NCBI RefSeq assembly: GCF_001761485.1
Contig: NC_090775.1
Coordinates: 992,001 to 1,056,000, forward strand
DNA: 64,000 nt
Origin: Yarrowia lipolytica
Lineage: Eukaryota > Ascomycota > Dipodascomycetes > Dipodascales
Direction: 5' to 3'
Part shown: piece by piece, positions 45,201 through 56,613 of the stretch
Layout of the letters: every line of letters begins with the position of its first letter
Numbering within the stretch: the stretch's first letter is position 1
Notes under the pieces: generated by a model
Database searches by the model: none
Seen by the model: the letters and a program-made list of their open reading frames with translations, nothing else
Told to the model about the DNA's origin: nothing
Program-made: the position numbers and the translations under genes

Positions 45201-46526
45201 GGGACTGCGAAACACCAAATCAGATACACGGCGGGGACCATAGGCTTCACGTCGGAAAAACCTCTGTTAAAGCCGTGTTCAGTAGCCGATATGGGGTAGT
45301 GCGATATACAAAGGATGTCGCAGTTATGGTATCTCCGGTAACGACAGTCAGAAACAAAAGTGACCAATAGTCCACATACTGCTGAGAAATCTTGACTAGC
45401 AGCAGCCAGGTGGAATTGAAGTACGTGTACTGCTGTATGTATCGATAGTTGAAACAAGACGGAATCGTCTCTTATTGCTTCACTATAATAAAGATTGCTA
45501 AAAAGAATGAACTTGTCGCTTTTGTTTGAGACAATGGTCTCTTGCAAAGACTTTTTTTTCTTGATATACAGTAGTAGTATACATGCCTTGAACTGACTCT
45601 TGAATGGTTTGAAGGTGTCACCAGCCTTGCACAATATTCCATGTATGGATGTGTGAATACTTCAGAAAGAGTCCCCCTAATATCCCCCTAATATGCACAT
45701 GGTCATGCGGGTTCATCAATGTCAGACAGCTCGTCTTCACATCTTGGTCAACTTCACTTAGCAGTGTTTTGGCGAGACCTATCTGGATCACAACATCACA
45801 ACCAAACAGTAGAACATGCCTGAGGCAAAGCAAAACTTGAATACCTTGTACTTGTAGTCAGTGGTTGGTATGAATTCGTTTTATTTTCTCCAGCATCTGT
45901 TTCGCCATATCTGCATATTGGGGGATTCTCTCGCAACTGTTGAATACTTGATTTTGGGCGGCGATTTTTTGGATATTCCATATCGGCTCACCAGTAGCTT
46001 CATTTTGATATACTGTAAGGATTATAAATAGCTCTGTTCCATTGTAGCCATAGCCCACCTCACACCAGTTCCAGACCTTTATCTTCTTGGCTGCGCGGCA
46101 CCAGTGGGGTCACGTTTAAGATAGCTGAGTAATCGGGGATGGTCCCAGTGGATTAGGGTCCTGTGGACAACTCGCATTGGGTCTTGATAACGGAGATGGG
46201 AGGAGCATGGAGAGGGTGAAAACAAGGATTATAACTGAGTTGTGCGATTCAAAAACCATTTTATAATTCTTTATGGGGGATTTTTTACCCATTTATGATT
46301 TTTCTAGAATTATTCCGAATTTTCTCAAATTATTACCCCTGTGTAGTTGTGCAGACGCATGGCCGATACTGGAGATAATCCCCACAATTAAACTTGCTCC
46401 ACTATACAACACACGCACTAGCGACGAGACATACGACGGGTGAATTGTGGCAAACATAGGGCCACCAGGAGTGAGTAAGGCGAGAAGACACTTATTTGAG
46501 ACGACAAAACTAATACAGACATCATC
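42238..46526. other. 4.3-kb intergenic region between the DHA1 antiporter and TOR
   Basis: This is the largest gene-free interval in the window. Short open frames occur on both strands, but none has a recognised domain. The 161-aa minus frame at 45149-45634 is the longest and looks accidental or decayed. A fossil-like coding stretch lies at 45858-46177. The 4.3 kb may in part serve as the upstream region of both flanking genes. Confidence 0.5.
45858..46177 (-). pseudogene. Short protein-like remnant of unknown family
   Basis: The minus strand reads as believable protein from an ATG at 46177 (MRVVHRTLIHWDHPRLLSYL) and, in another frame, through KVWNWCEVGYGYNGTELF to YADMAKQMLEKIKRI at the stop near 45858. 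Together this is about 100 residues of mixed, non-repetitive composition. No family is recognised. It could be the end of a decayed gene or a small real gene with a sequencing error. Confidence 0.35.
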
Positions 46527-49500
46527 ATGTCCGACGCGAGCGTTTTGAATAGCATCTTCCAGCAGTTGCGGACAGCGTGAGTATGGAACGAGGGAACGAC
46601 CTGCAAAGGTCAGAAGTGACCAACAACACATTGGTATTAAAAAACGACAAGATGATTGAAAAGACATGTTGATATGTATTGCAACGACTTATTGGATGGT
46701 GGCAAATCGGTTAGGTATGGTGGTATGAGAAGTGTGGATATGTCGGGTGTGATGTCTGGTGCGTTGCATGGTGATTCTATTGAGACTGGCAATGTCGCTC
46801 GATCAGTTTGCACGATTTGCTGGTTTGATTTGCTGGTTTCGAAATGACGCTGTTGGTGTAGCATGTCTGCTGATATGCTTATGTCTATGATCATATCACT
46901 GGCATACTCGGAGATACGCGAGCTTCGGCATTACCATCTACCCCACTCACCTCAACGATGTCTAGGGCCAGGTGCTTTTAGAACAACCCACATCCTTCTG
47001 TCTGCACCTTCAGATCTGTTTGAGATTGATTCAGCATATGATCTAATGCACCACTAGATGTCTAGAGATGTCTAGAAACGGTCTTCAACATCTCGTTTCT
47101 ACACAGTCGACCTTCATTTGACGTTCAACGTTCAACGTGTTGTTCTTCGCACTCGCTACTGAGACTAACATAGCCGCACACTGACTGAAAAAACACACGC
47201 TGCAGAAGAACTGCGCGACCATCTAACCTCCGTCACGCACGAACTCAACACAGAGCCTCTCTCGCGCTACAACAACGACATCAACCTTCGCATTTCCGAG
47301 CTAATCCACAATGGCGACCCCGTCATCCGGCTGGGCGGTATCATGGCCATTGACCGGCTCATTGACGTCGATGTCGGCGAGGAAAACGCCATAAAAGTGA
47401 CCCGGTTCACCAACTACCTGAAGACGACTATTCCAGGAGATACAGAATCGATGCGCATTGCCGTCGACGCTCTCGGCCGTCTAGCTGCCACGGGAGGCAA
47501 TTTGTCTGCCACTGTGGTTGAATCCGAGGTCAACAGAGCTCTCGAATGGCTCCAGAGCGACCGAGGAGAGGGCTCTAGACGCCATGCTGCCGTCATGGTG
47601 ATCAAGAGTATGGCCCAGCATTGTGCCACGTTGCTGTACGGGTACATGAGCCAGATCCTTGACCTGATCTGGGTGGGACTGCGTGATCCGAAGGTGCAGA
47701 TTCGGGTTGACTCGGCCGAGGCGCTGCAGTACTGCCTGAACATTGTGCATTCTCGTGACCAGACCCTTAAAAAGCAGTGGTTCAACCGAATTATGGAGGA
47801 GGCCAAGGTGAGTTTGAACATGGGTGGTGTCGACACCATTCATGGCGCTCTGCTCACCTACAAGGAAGTCCTTCGAGGAGGCATGTTTGAGAACTCACGA
47901 TACGACGAGGTGTGTGAGGTTGTGTTAGCCAACCGCGACTCGCGTGACGTGCTGATCCGAAAGACGGTGCTCAACATCATCCCAGACCTTGCCCAATACA
48001 ATCCCTGGCAGTTTACAAAGCGGTATCTGCACAAATGCATGTTGTACCTTCTTTCACAGCTCAAGAAGGACAAGGACCGTAACCTTGTTTTTCTGTCGAT
48101 TGGCCAGATTTCCTTTTCTGTCCGGTCGGCCATGGCTCCTTACTTGGACGCCATTCTGGAAAATATCCGAGAAGGTCTCAGTCTGAAATCTCGATATAGG
48201 AAGGAGCAGGAGAGTGCCATTTTCTCCTGTATTGGCATGTTGGCTGTTGCTGTGGGTCAGGCTCTGGCCAAGCATCTGAACCAAAAAATTCTGGATCTCA
48301 TCATGGCTTGTGGTTTGAGTGAACACCTGCACAATTGTCTGAGTGAGCTGGTTCACAACATTCCTCCACTGGGCCCTTCCATCCAGCAGCGGTTGTTGAA
48401 CATCATCTCGTTCACTCTCTCTGGCCACCCCTTTAAGCTCCCTGGGTCTCCTGCTGCGACTTCTTCTGCAGAGTACATGTCTGTGACACGTGCACGGGAG
48501 TACCGAGAGACTGAGGACGACAAGGATGATGCAGCCGTGGTTGCGCTTGCTCTTCACATTCTCGGCACGTTTAACTTCAAGGGTTTGTCGCTGACCGAGT
48601 TTGTGCGGTTCTGTGCAATCACTTATGTTGATCATGACTCTCCTGAGGTGCGAAAAGCAGCCGCCCTCTCATCTTGCACCATTTATCTCAACGACCCTAT
48701 TGTGTTCCAGTTCTCCGCTCATGCTCTGAGTGCCGTTTCCGAAGTGGTTGAGAAGCTGTTGACGGTGGCTGTGGTTGATCCTGACCCTGATATCCGAATT
48801 GGTATTCTCACTACATTTGATCCGCGAATTGACCCTCATTTGTCCCAGGCCGAGAACGTGCGTCTTTTATTCACTGCTTTGAACGACGAGGTTTTTGCGA
48901 TTAGACAGCTGTCCATTGGCATTATCGGTCGGCTGACAAAGATAAACCCTGCTTACGTTGTTCCTCATCTGAGAAAAACGTTGATTCATCTTCTGACCGA
49001 ACTGGAGTATGCCAAGTTTGGACGTACCAAGGAAGAGAGTGCGCGGCTGCTTGCACAGCTGATTGGGTCGACGCACGGACTCATCAAGCCGTACGTCAAA
49101 CCCATCATCAAGGTGCTGCTTGCTCGTGCACGTGACACGTCTTCCAACGTGGCCTCCGCGGTTATCACTGCTATCGGAGAGCTAGCTGCCACTGGACGGG
49201 AAGGCATGATTGAGTACATTCCCGAGATTATGCCTATTTTCTTGGAAACTTTTTCGGATCAGAATGCTCAGAAGAAGCTGGCTGGTCTGAAATCTCTCGG
49301 ACAGCTCTCTTCCTCTTCCGGATACGTTATTCAGCCGCTGCTGGATTACCCCCAGCTGCTCACACTGCTTACTAACACTCTCAAGAGCGACAATGTTGAT
49401 ACTCGTCGAGAAACTGTCCGTCTCATGGGTATTCTTGGAGCTCTGGATCCTTATAAGCATCGAGAGGTGGAGAGAAGTACCCAGGATGATTCAGCAGAGT

Positions 49501-52500
49501 ATGACTCGATCCCCACAGATGTGGCTCTTCTCATCCAGGGCATGTCTCCCTCTTCGGACGAGTACAACCACACTGTCGTGATTACAACTCTAATGGCGAT
49601 TCTCAAGGACCAGTCGCTTGTATCGCACCACAATGCTGTTGTCCAAGCCATTGTCATCATTTTCAAGTCGCTGGGTCTCAAGTGTGTGCCGTTTTTGAAT
49701 CAGATTATCCCTGGCTGGCTGCAAGTGCTTCGAAGCAGTACTCCTTCTATGGCCGAGTTTTTTGTCCAGCAGTTGGCTCTTCTGGTTCTCATTGTCAAGC
49801 AGCACATTAGGTCGTATCTTGACGACATTTTTGCTGTTGTTCAGGAGCTCTTTGCCATTCCATCCATGCAGCCTGTTGTCCTGACGCTGGTTGAAAACAT
49901 TGCTCGGTCTCTGAGTGGCGAGTTCAAGCTGCATGTGCCTACTCTCTTGCCTCTGCTTCTTGGCGTGCTGGAGAACGACAAAAGCACCACCAAGCTCACC
50001 TCCATCAAGGTGCTGCAGACGTTCGTGGTGCTGGGCGCCAACATTGAGGACTACATTCACCTCATCATCCCCATCATTGTGCGAATGTTCGAATACTCGA
50101 CTCATCAGCTCAAGAAACGGGCCATTCAGACTATTGGACAGTTGTCTCGAACTGTGGATCTCACCGACATGTCGTCGCGAATCGTGCATCCTCTGTTGCG
50201 TGTACTGGCAGCCTGTCCTGTGACTGAAGAGCCCAATTCGCACCATGATGAGTTGCGGCGAACCGTCATGGAGACTCTGTCATCGCTGTGTTTCCAGCTG
50301 GGTTCCGATTACACCATTTTCATCCCCCTTGTGAACAAGGCTATGCTCAAGGCCGGAGTGAACTCTCCCTCCTACGACCAGCTGGTCAACCGACTCCTCT
50401 CTGGAGAACCACTGCCTGCGTCCATGGACCCCGACAGTCGAATCCAGGAGCTCAACAATACTCCTCCGGATACCACCTCGCTCAACAAGCTGCCTGTGAA
50501 CCAACAGCACTTGAAGACCGCGTGGGACACTGCGCAATGCTCGACTAAGGAGGATTGGCAGGAGTGGATGCGACGTCTCTCGACTGCTTTCCTGCGCGAG
50601 TCTTCTTCTCACGCCCTGCGAGCCTGTGGTGTCATTGCTAACAACTATCAGCCATTGGCCAAGGACCTGTTCAATCCGTCCTTCTACTCGTGCTGGTCTG
50701 AGCTCTACGACCAGTACAAGGACGACTTGGTGAACCACATTGAGACGGCTCTGATGGCGCCCAACATGCCGCCCGAGACGCTGCAGATCCTGCTAAACCT
50801 GGCCGAGTACATGGAGCACGACGACAAGCCGCTACCGATCGATATGCGTACTCTGGCTGCCTATGCTCACCGCTGCCATGCCTACGCCAAGGCGCTGCAC
50901 TACAAGGAGCTGGAGTTTATGCGGGAGCCTACGACGCCCATCATTGAGAATCTGATCGCTATCAACAACTCGTTGCAGCAGAGCGACGCTGCTATCGGTA
51001 TTCTCAAGCACGTGCAGCAGCATCATCAGTGGCAGCTCAAGGAATCGTGGTACGAGAAGCTGCAGCGGTGGGACGATGCTCTCGAGGCCTACGACAAGCT
51101 TGATGACAATTCCATGGAGGTCACAATGGGTAAGATGCGATGTCTGCATGCCCTTGGTGAGTGGGAGTCGCTGGCCGAGATTGCACAGGAGAAATGGACT
51201 TCATCAGGCCCCGAGGTGCGACGAGTGGTGGCACCCCTGGCTGCCGCAGCTTCCTGGGGTTTGTCTCAGTGGGAGCGAATGGACACATATATTAGTGTCA
51301 TGAAGGTGGACTCTGCCGACAAGTCCTTCTTCAACGCTGTGGTGAGCATCCACAGAAACAACTTTGATGAGGCCCATACGCATATCACTCGTGCACGTGA
51401 CTTGCTGGCTACCGAGCTCACCGCTCTCATTTCTGAGTCGTACAACCGAGCCTATGGTGTTGTTGTGCGGTTCCAGATGCTGGCAGAGCTGGAGGAGATT
51501 ATCGTCTACAAGGGTCTGGGTCGCAACTCCGAGGAGCAGGCTGCCATGCGGGCCACGTGGATGAAGCGGCTCAAGGGCTGTCAGCGAAACGTAGAGGACT
51601 GGCAGCGAATGCTCAAGGTGCGGTCTCTGGTTGTCAAGCCGAAACAGGATATGGAGATGTGGATCAAGTTTGCAAACCTGTGTCGAAAGAGTGGTCGGCT
51701 CTCTTTGGCTGAAAAGTCGCTCAATGCTCTTCTTGACCCCGATGATCCCGACTCACAGACTTCCAGAGCTCCTCCACCTGTTGTTTACGCCCAGCTCAAG
51801 TACATGTGGGCTACTGGCAACTGGGAAGATGCCCTGAATCACCTCGTTGACTTTACCAATCGAATGTCGCTCGATCTGGGCCTGGATCCTGAAGATCTCA
51901 TCACTCAGAAACTACCCTCAGAAGGCGCTGCTGTCCCTAAGAAGATTCAGGACTACACTCGTCTTCTTGCTCGATGTTTCCTCAAGCAGGGCGAGTGGCA
52001 GATTTCGTTGCAGGACGACTGGAAGGAGAAGAACCCCGATTCTATCCTCGGCTCGTTCCTGTTGGCCACTCATTTTGACGCCAAATGGTACAAGGCGTGG
52101 CACAACTGGGCGCTGGCAAACTTCCAGGTTGTGTCTCTGCGGTACTCGGAAAAGGAGGAGTTGGCCCTGGAAGACGTGTCTCAATATGTGGTACCTGCCA
52201 TCAAGGGTTTCTTCCATTCCATCTCCTTGTCCAATGGATCTTCTCTGCAAGACACTCTTCGTCTTCTGACCCTGTGGTTCCGGTACGGCCATGTGTCTGA
52301 CGCGTCTCAGGCCCTTTATGACGGATTCCAGATGCTTTCTATTGACACGTGGCTGGATGTCATTCCTCAGCTCATTTCTCAGATTCACCAGCGGTCTCAG
52401 GTTGTTTCCAAGGCTCTGCAGGGTCTTCTGATTGAGCTCGGTAAGAACCATCCCCAGGCTCTGCTGTACCTGCTCAACGTGGCTGTCAAGAGTGACTCTC

Positions 52501-54074
52501 TGTCGCGTCAACAGGCCGCTATGAACGTTATTGACAAAATGAGAACTCACAACCCCATCCTAGTCGAGCAGGCTGAGCTGGTGTCCAAGGAGCTCATTCG
52601 AGTGGCTGTTTTGTGGCACGAGCAATGGCACGAGGGTCTGGAAGATGCGTCGCGATTCTTCTTTGGCGAGCGAAACATTGAAAAGATGTTCCAGACGCTA
52701 GAGCCTCTACACGCAATGCTGGAGCGGGGTCCCGAAACTCTGCGAGAAGTGTCCTTCCAAACAGCTTTTGGACGTGACTTGCACGATGCCAACGAGTGGG
52801 TGTGGAGTTTTAAGCGAACCAATGACCCTGCCCACCTCAACCAGGCCTGGGACATTTACTACAATGTTTTCCGACGAATCGCCAAGCAGTTGCCCCAGCT
52901 CATCTCGCTTGACCTGCAGTACGTGTCTCCCAAGCTGCTGGCAGCCGAGAATCTCGAGCTGGCGGTGCCTGGTTCGTACGCTCCGGGCAAGGAGATTGTG
53001 CGAATCATGAAGTTCGACCCAATTTTCACCGTTATCTCGTCCAAGCAGCGGCCCAGACGGCTGTCGTGCAAGGGCAGTGATGGTAAGGACTACGTGTACG
53101 CTCTCAAGGGCCACGAGGATATCAGACAGGATAACCTGGTGATGCAATTGTTTGGACTGGTGAACACTCTGCTATCTCAGGACTCGGAGTGTTTCAAGCG
53201 ACATCTCAACATTACAAAGTACCCTGCCATTCCTCTGTCCCCCAAGTCTGGTCTCCTCGGCTGGGTGCCTCATTCGGACACTCTGCATACACTCATCAAG
53301 GAATACCGGGATGGCCGAATCCTCATCAACGTGGAGCATAGATTCATGCTGCAGATGGCGCCGGACTACGATCCATTGACGCATCTGCAAAAGATTGAGG
53401 TGTTTACGTACGCTCTGGACAACACTAAGGGCCAGGATCTGTACCGAGTCTTGTGGCTCAAGTCGCGGTCCTCGGAAGCTTGGTTGGAGCGACGATCTCA
53501 ATACACACGATCCTTGGCTACGATGTCCATGGTTGGCTACATTCTCGGACTTGGAGATCGACATCCCTCCAACCTGATGCTGGACCGATACACTGGTAAG
53601 GTGATTCACATTGATTTCGGTGACTGTTTCGAGGCTGCCATTCTGCGAGAAAAGTACCCCGAAACAGTGCCCTTCCGACTGACTCGAATGCTCACATACG
53701 CCATGGAGGTGTCAGGAATCGAGGGCTCGTACCGAATCACGTCCGAGCATGTGATGCGGGTCATCCGAGACAACAAGGAGTCGCTGCTGGCCATTCTGGA
53801 AGCCTTTGCCTATGATCCTCTCATCAACTGGGGTTTCGAGCTTCCCAGAGGCGAGGATCTGCCTGTCAAGCGGTTCGATGAGGACGAAAAGGTCAATGTT
53901 CGAATGGCTCGAGCGCACTTGGTCCTCAAACGAATCCAGGACAAGCTGTCTGGAAACGACATCAAGAACAGAAAAAATGTCGATGTGCCGGCACAGGTGG
54001 ACTACTTGATTCAGCAGGCCACTAGCATTGAGAATCTGTGTCAGCACTTCATAGGTTGGTGTTCTTTCTGGTAG
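46527..54074 (+). CDS. TOR1: TOR serine/threonine kinase (two exons)
   Basis: TOR is the PIK-related kinase of TORC1/TORC2 that couples nutrients to growth. The large open frame lacks its N-terminus. Exon 1 is 46527-46576 (MSDASVLNSIFQQLRT plus two bases); the intron 46577-47173 runs from GTGAGT to CTAACATAG; exon 2 is 47174-54074. The junction keeps frame and restores RTLTEKTHAAEELRDH, giving 2316 aa, somewhat shorter than the roughly 2470 aa of S. cerevisiae TORs. N-terminal HEAT repeats are followed by FAT and FRB. The FRB has DASRFFFGERN with Ser1843, the residue whose change gives rapamycin resistance in other TORs, and QAWDIYYNVF. The kinase has LGDRHPSNLMLD (Asp2145) and HIDFGDCFE (Asp2164). 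The protein ends with the FATC motif NLCQHFIGWCSFW. A single gene is expected in this species, so the 1/2 label is arbitrary. Confidence 0.97.
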
Positions 54075-54801
54075 AGTGGGAAGTGAGGGAGAAAAAGAAG
54101 GCATGGGAAGGATTTATGAATGATATTTATATTATGATATGGAGAGATATAGTTGTGTAGATTGTGGAAGCTGCAATGTGTGTTTTTTGTGCACAAATCA
54201 CAAGTATGAGTTGTTGAATCCGCTTATATCGTTAATTTGCCTATAGGCAGCTTCTTCACTTTGAGTGAAATGTTGTCCTGTTTTTTTTTTTTTCTGCATA
54301 TACATTCATTTAATTATAACTTTGCCGTGAAAGAATAACCTTTGAAATGAATGTACGCTTACACGAATATATTGAGTTATTGTACTTAGATTTACTTGAA
54401 AGGGAAAGTCATCGGTGCCAAACAAAAAAAAAAGATGTTATGGAGAGAACAAGGGGTGGTAATGATGTGAGGGGGTATGGTTGCTTCAAAATATCTCGTT
54501 TTTCTCTATTTTTTTATTATTTGTCCTTTTTCAATACACTATTTTGAAGACCTCCCGATTCTACTAAGTTATAAATTACTTGGAGTTTGTTGACCAGAAT
54601 ACAATGTACATCACAGGATGTAATAACATGTGCGTGAGCTCCTAACTGAACTGACGTTGGTTCTACACAGGTGATAGCCCTATAATTGAGTCCGTCTCTT
54701 TCCCCCGAGTGTTCTTATTTATACGCTCGCACTACTACACATCCTCACTTTCTTTTGGTTTTTTCCTATTAAAATGAATCCATAACATATATAATCCTCT
54801 A
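54075..54801. other. Convergent 3' region of TOR and the amino-acid transporter
   Basis: AT-rich spacer with T-runs (about 54281-54294). No gene is seen. Confidence 0.5.
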
Positions 54802-56613
54802 TCAAGCAACAGGAGACTTGCATCCAAAGGCGACAGTGGCAGCTCCAGGGGCGTCAAAGGCTTGCACCAGCGAGTAGACTGATGAGTAGATACCCAGAAT
54901 TCCAGTTGCCGCTGAGCACAGGAATAATGTGAAGTTGACTAGAACCCACCACGGCCGGGACAACACTCCTCTCTTCCACCGGGCCAGGGTCTTCCATGAG
55001 TCGTACTTAGTCACCTTTCTGGTCTCCATGTCTACTATATCAAGCTTGGAGGCCTCTTCTCGAATCGTCAGACCCATATACATGAGAGGCGGAAAGGTGT
55101 ACGAGAACTGGAGGATGCAAGCTGCTCCCACAAGAGAAGTGAGTGCCGAAAACTGGGGTATGGCGGAGGCCAGAACGAAGGCAAGAGCCCAGAAAAGAAA
55201 CACCATGAGTCCCCATGTTATTCGACCCTTTAATCCAATCTCCAGATTAGGTAGAAACGGCATTGCTCGTCTCAGGAGAGTGATGTAGACCACCTTGACA
55301 CCGACGTTTCCATAGAGACCTGCTCCAATAAGCGCAGACACCAGCGACACTACGTTAACTGCAGTCTGCCAGTTGTAAGACCCCAGGCCCTGGTTGGCCG
55401 GGTTCATTGTGTACTGTCCTTGGTAGGCGTAGACCAGAAGTCCGTAGAGCAGGTAGCACACGAAGATGACCCCCTGGGCAGAAAGCATTCCCTTGAGAAA
55501 CTCCCTGGGCTTTCTCATTTCCGACAGAAATTCCACAAACACCATGGCTCCTCCGTATGAGTACACAATATTCATGACGGCGTTGAGCTGGGTCTGGAAG
55601 GGTACATTTTCAATGGCTCGAGTTCGCACAGGGTCGGTGGAGTTGGGCAGACCATTTTGCTTGGCTCCTCCAACATAATTGGGGGGTTTGGTTCCTGCGA
55701 TACCCATGGTTGAAAAGACAACAAACAGGTTCATCCAGATGGCGGCGTTGGCGATGTACGAGAAGTTGGAGAGTCCCCGGATTTGGCCAAGGAGAATACC
55801 AGCAAGCATGAAGATGATACACCAGACAGAGAAACATAGCGGACTGTAAATCTGAGACAGACCCTGGCCGTTGGAGAGAATGATAACGGCAACATTGCAC
55901 AGCAGCTGTAGACTCTGGAGCACGTCCACCCCCCATCTGAAACCTTTGCCGTACACTCTCAGAGCCAGGTCTCCAAAGGTCTTCATGGGAAACTCTGGAG
56001 AGTCGAGTTTGAGAAACATTCTGTAGATGAGCCAGCCTGTGTAGACAGCAGCACCTCCAAGTACACTGAAAAGCATAACACCCGGGAACCAGCCCAGCTG
56101 AGAGATAGCCCATGGTGAAGCCGAAGGGCCTAGAATATCTGTAGTGGTGAGAAAGAAGACGGACATCCAAGTAGCTGTTCGTAGCGACATGTTTGCAACT
56201 GCCAGTTCGGTTTTGGCACCGGGAATCTGGTCCAGAACTGTTTTCTCGCAGTCTGGAGAAAAAGTTCCTTCTGAACTGCTGTGGGATTCGTCAGAGCGCT
56301 CCTCTGGTTCAGGCTTCTTCTTTCGGTACTTGTCGAATAGAGATGAGAATGGCGATTTTGGAAGTGCGTCTTCTCGAGCTCGCTGAATGGCGGCATAGTG
56401 ATAGTAGACTTGGAAGGGCTCTGTGGAGTCCAGTTCAGCTGCTGCAGACAGATGGATCTCAGGTACGTCATACTGCACCTCCTCGATCTCTCCAACCTCG
56501 TGCACCTCGTGAATATCGGGTGACGCTTCTTTTTTCATTTCCTTAGTTGTTGAATCGATTAGTTGGTCGTCCCTACTCCCCTCCCGATTTATATGTATAT
56601 CATCATACCACAT
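54802..56613 (-). CDS. AAAP-family amino-acid transporter (Aa_trans)
   Basis: The 603-aa protein belongs to the amino acid/auxin permease family and is nearest in style to fungal neutral amino-acid permeases of the Neurospora Mtr type. A long acidic, serine-rich arm (about 150 residues) precedes the core. The core begins ATWMSVFFLTTTDILGPSAS, continues with YTGWLIYRMFLKLDSPEF, and has about eleven hydrophobic segments, including VYSYGGAMVFVEFLSEMRKP, a common family signature. The ATG at 56613 is the first in frame; the frame upstream has only a TTG. A later ATG, about 30 residues on, is possible. Plasma-membrane or vacuolar location cannot be decided. Confidence 0.85.
   Translation of the reverse strand: MWYDDIHINREGSRDDQLIDSTTKEMKKEASPDIHEVHEVGEIEEVQYDVPEIHLSAAAELDSTEPFQVYYHYAAIQRAREDALPKSPFSSLFDKYRKKKPEPEERSDESHSSSEGTFSPDCEKTVLDQIPGAKTELAVANMSLRTATWMSVFFLTTTDILGPSASPWAISQLGWFPGVMLFSVLGGAAVYTGWLIYRMFLKLDSPEFPMKTFGDLALRVYGKGFRWGVDVLQSLQLLCNVAVIILSNGQGLSQIYSPLCFSVWCIIFMLAGILLGQIRGLSNFSYIANAAIWMNLFVVFSTMGIAGTKPPNYVGGAKQNGLPNSTDPVRTRAIENVPFQTQLNAVMNIVYSYGGAMVFVEFLSEMRKPREFLKGMLSAQGVIFVCYLLYGLLVYAYQGQYTMNPANQGLGSYNWQTAVNVVSLVSALIGAGLYGNVGVKVVYITLLRRAMPFLPNLEIGLKGRITWGLMVFLFWALAFVLASAIPQFSALTSLVGAACILQFSYTFPPLMYMGLTIREEASKLDIVDMETRKVTKYDSWKTLARWKRGVLSRPWWVLVNFTLFLCSAATGILGIYSSVYSLVQAFDAPGAATVAFGCKSPVA

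Noticed and set aside
45149-45634. 161-aa minus-strand frame
   Set aside because: Unusual composition, no domain, and poly-Lys from an A/T run; most likely chance or decay.
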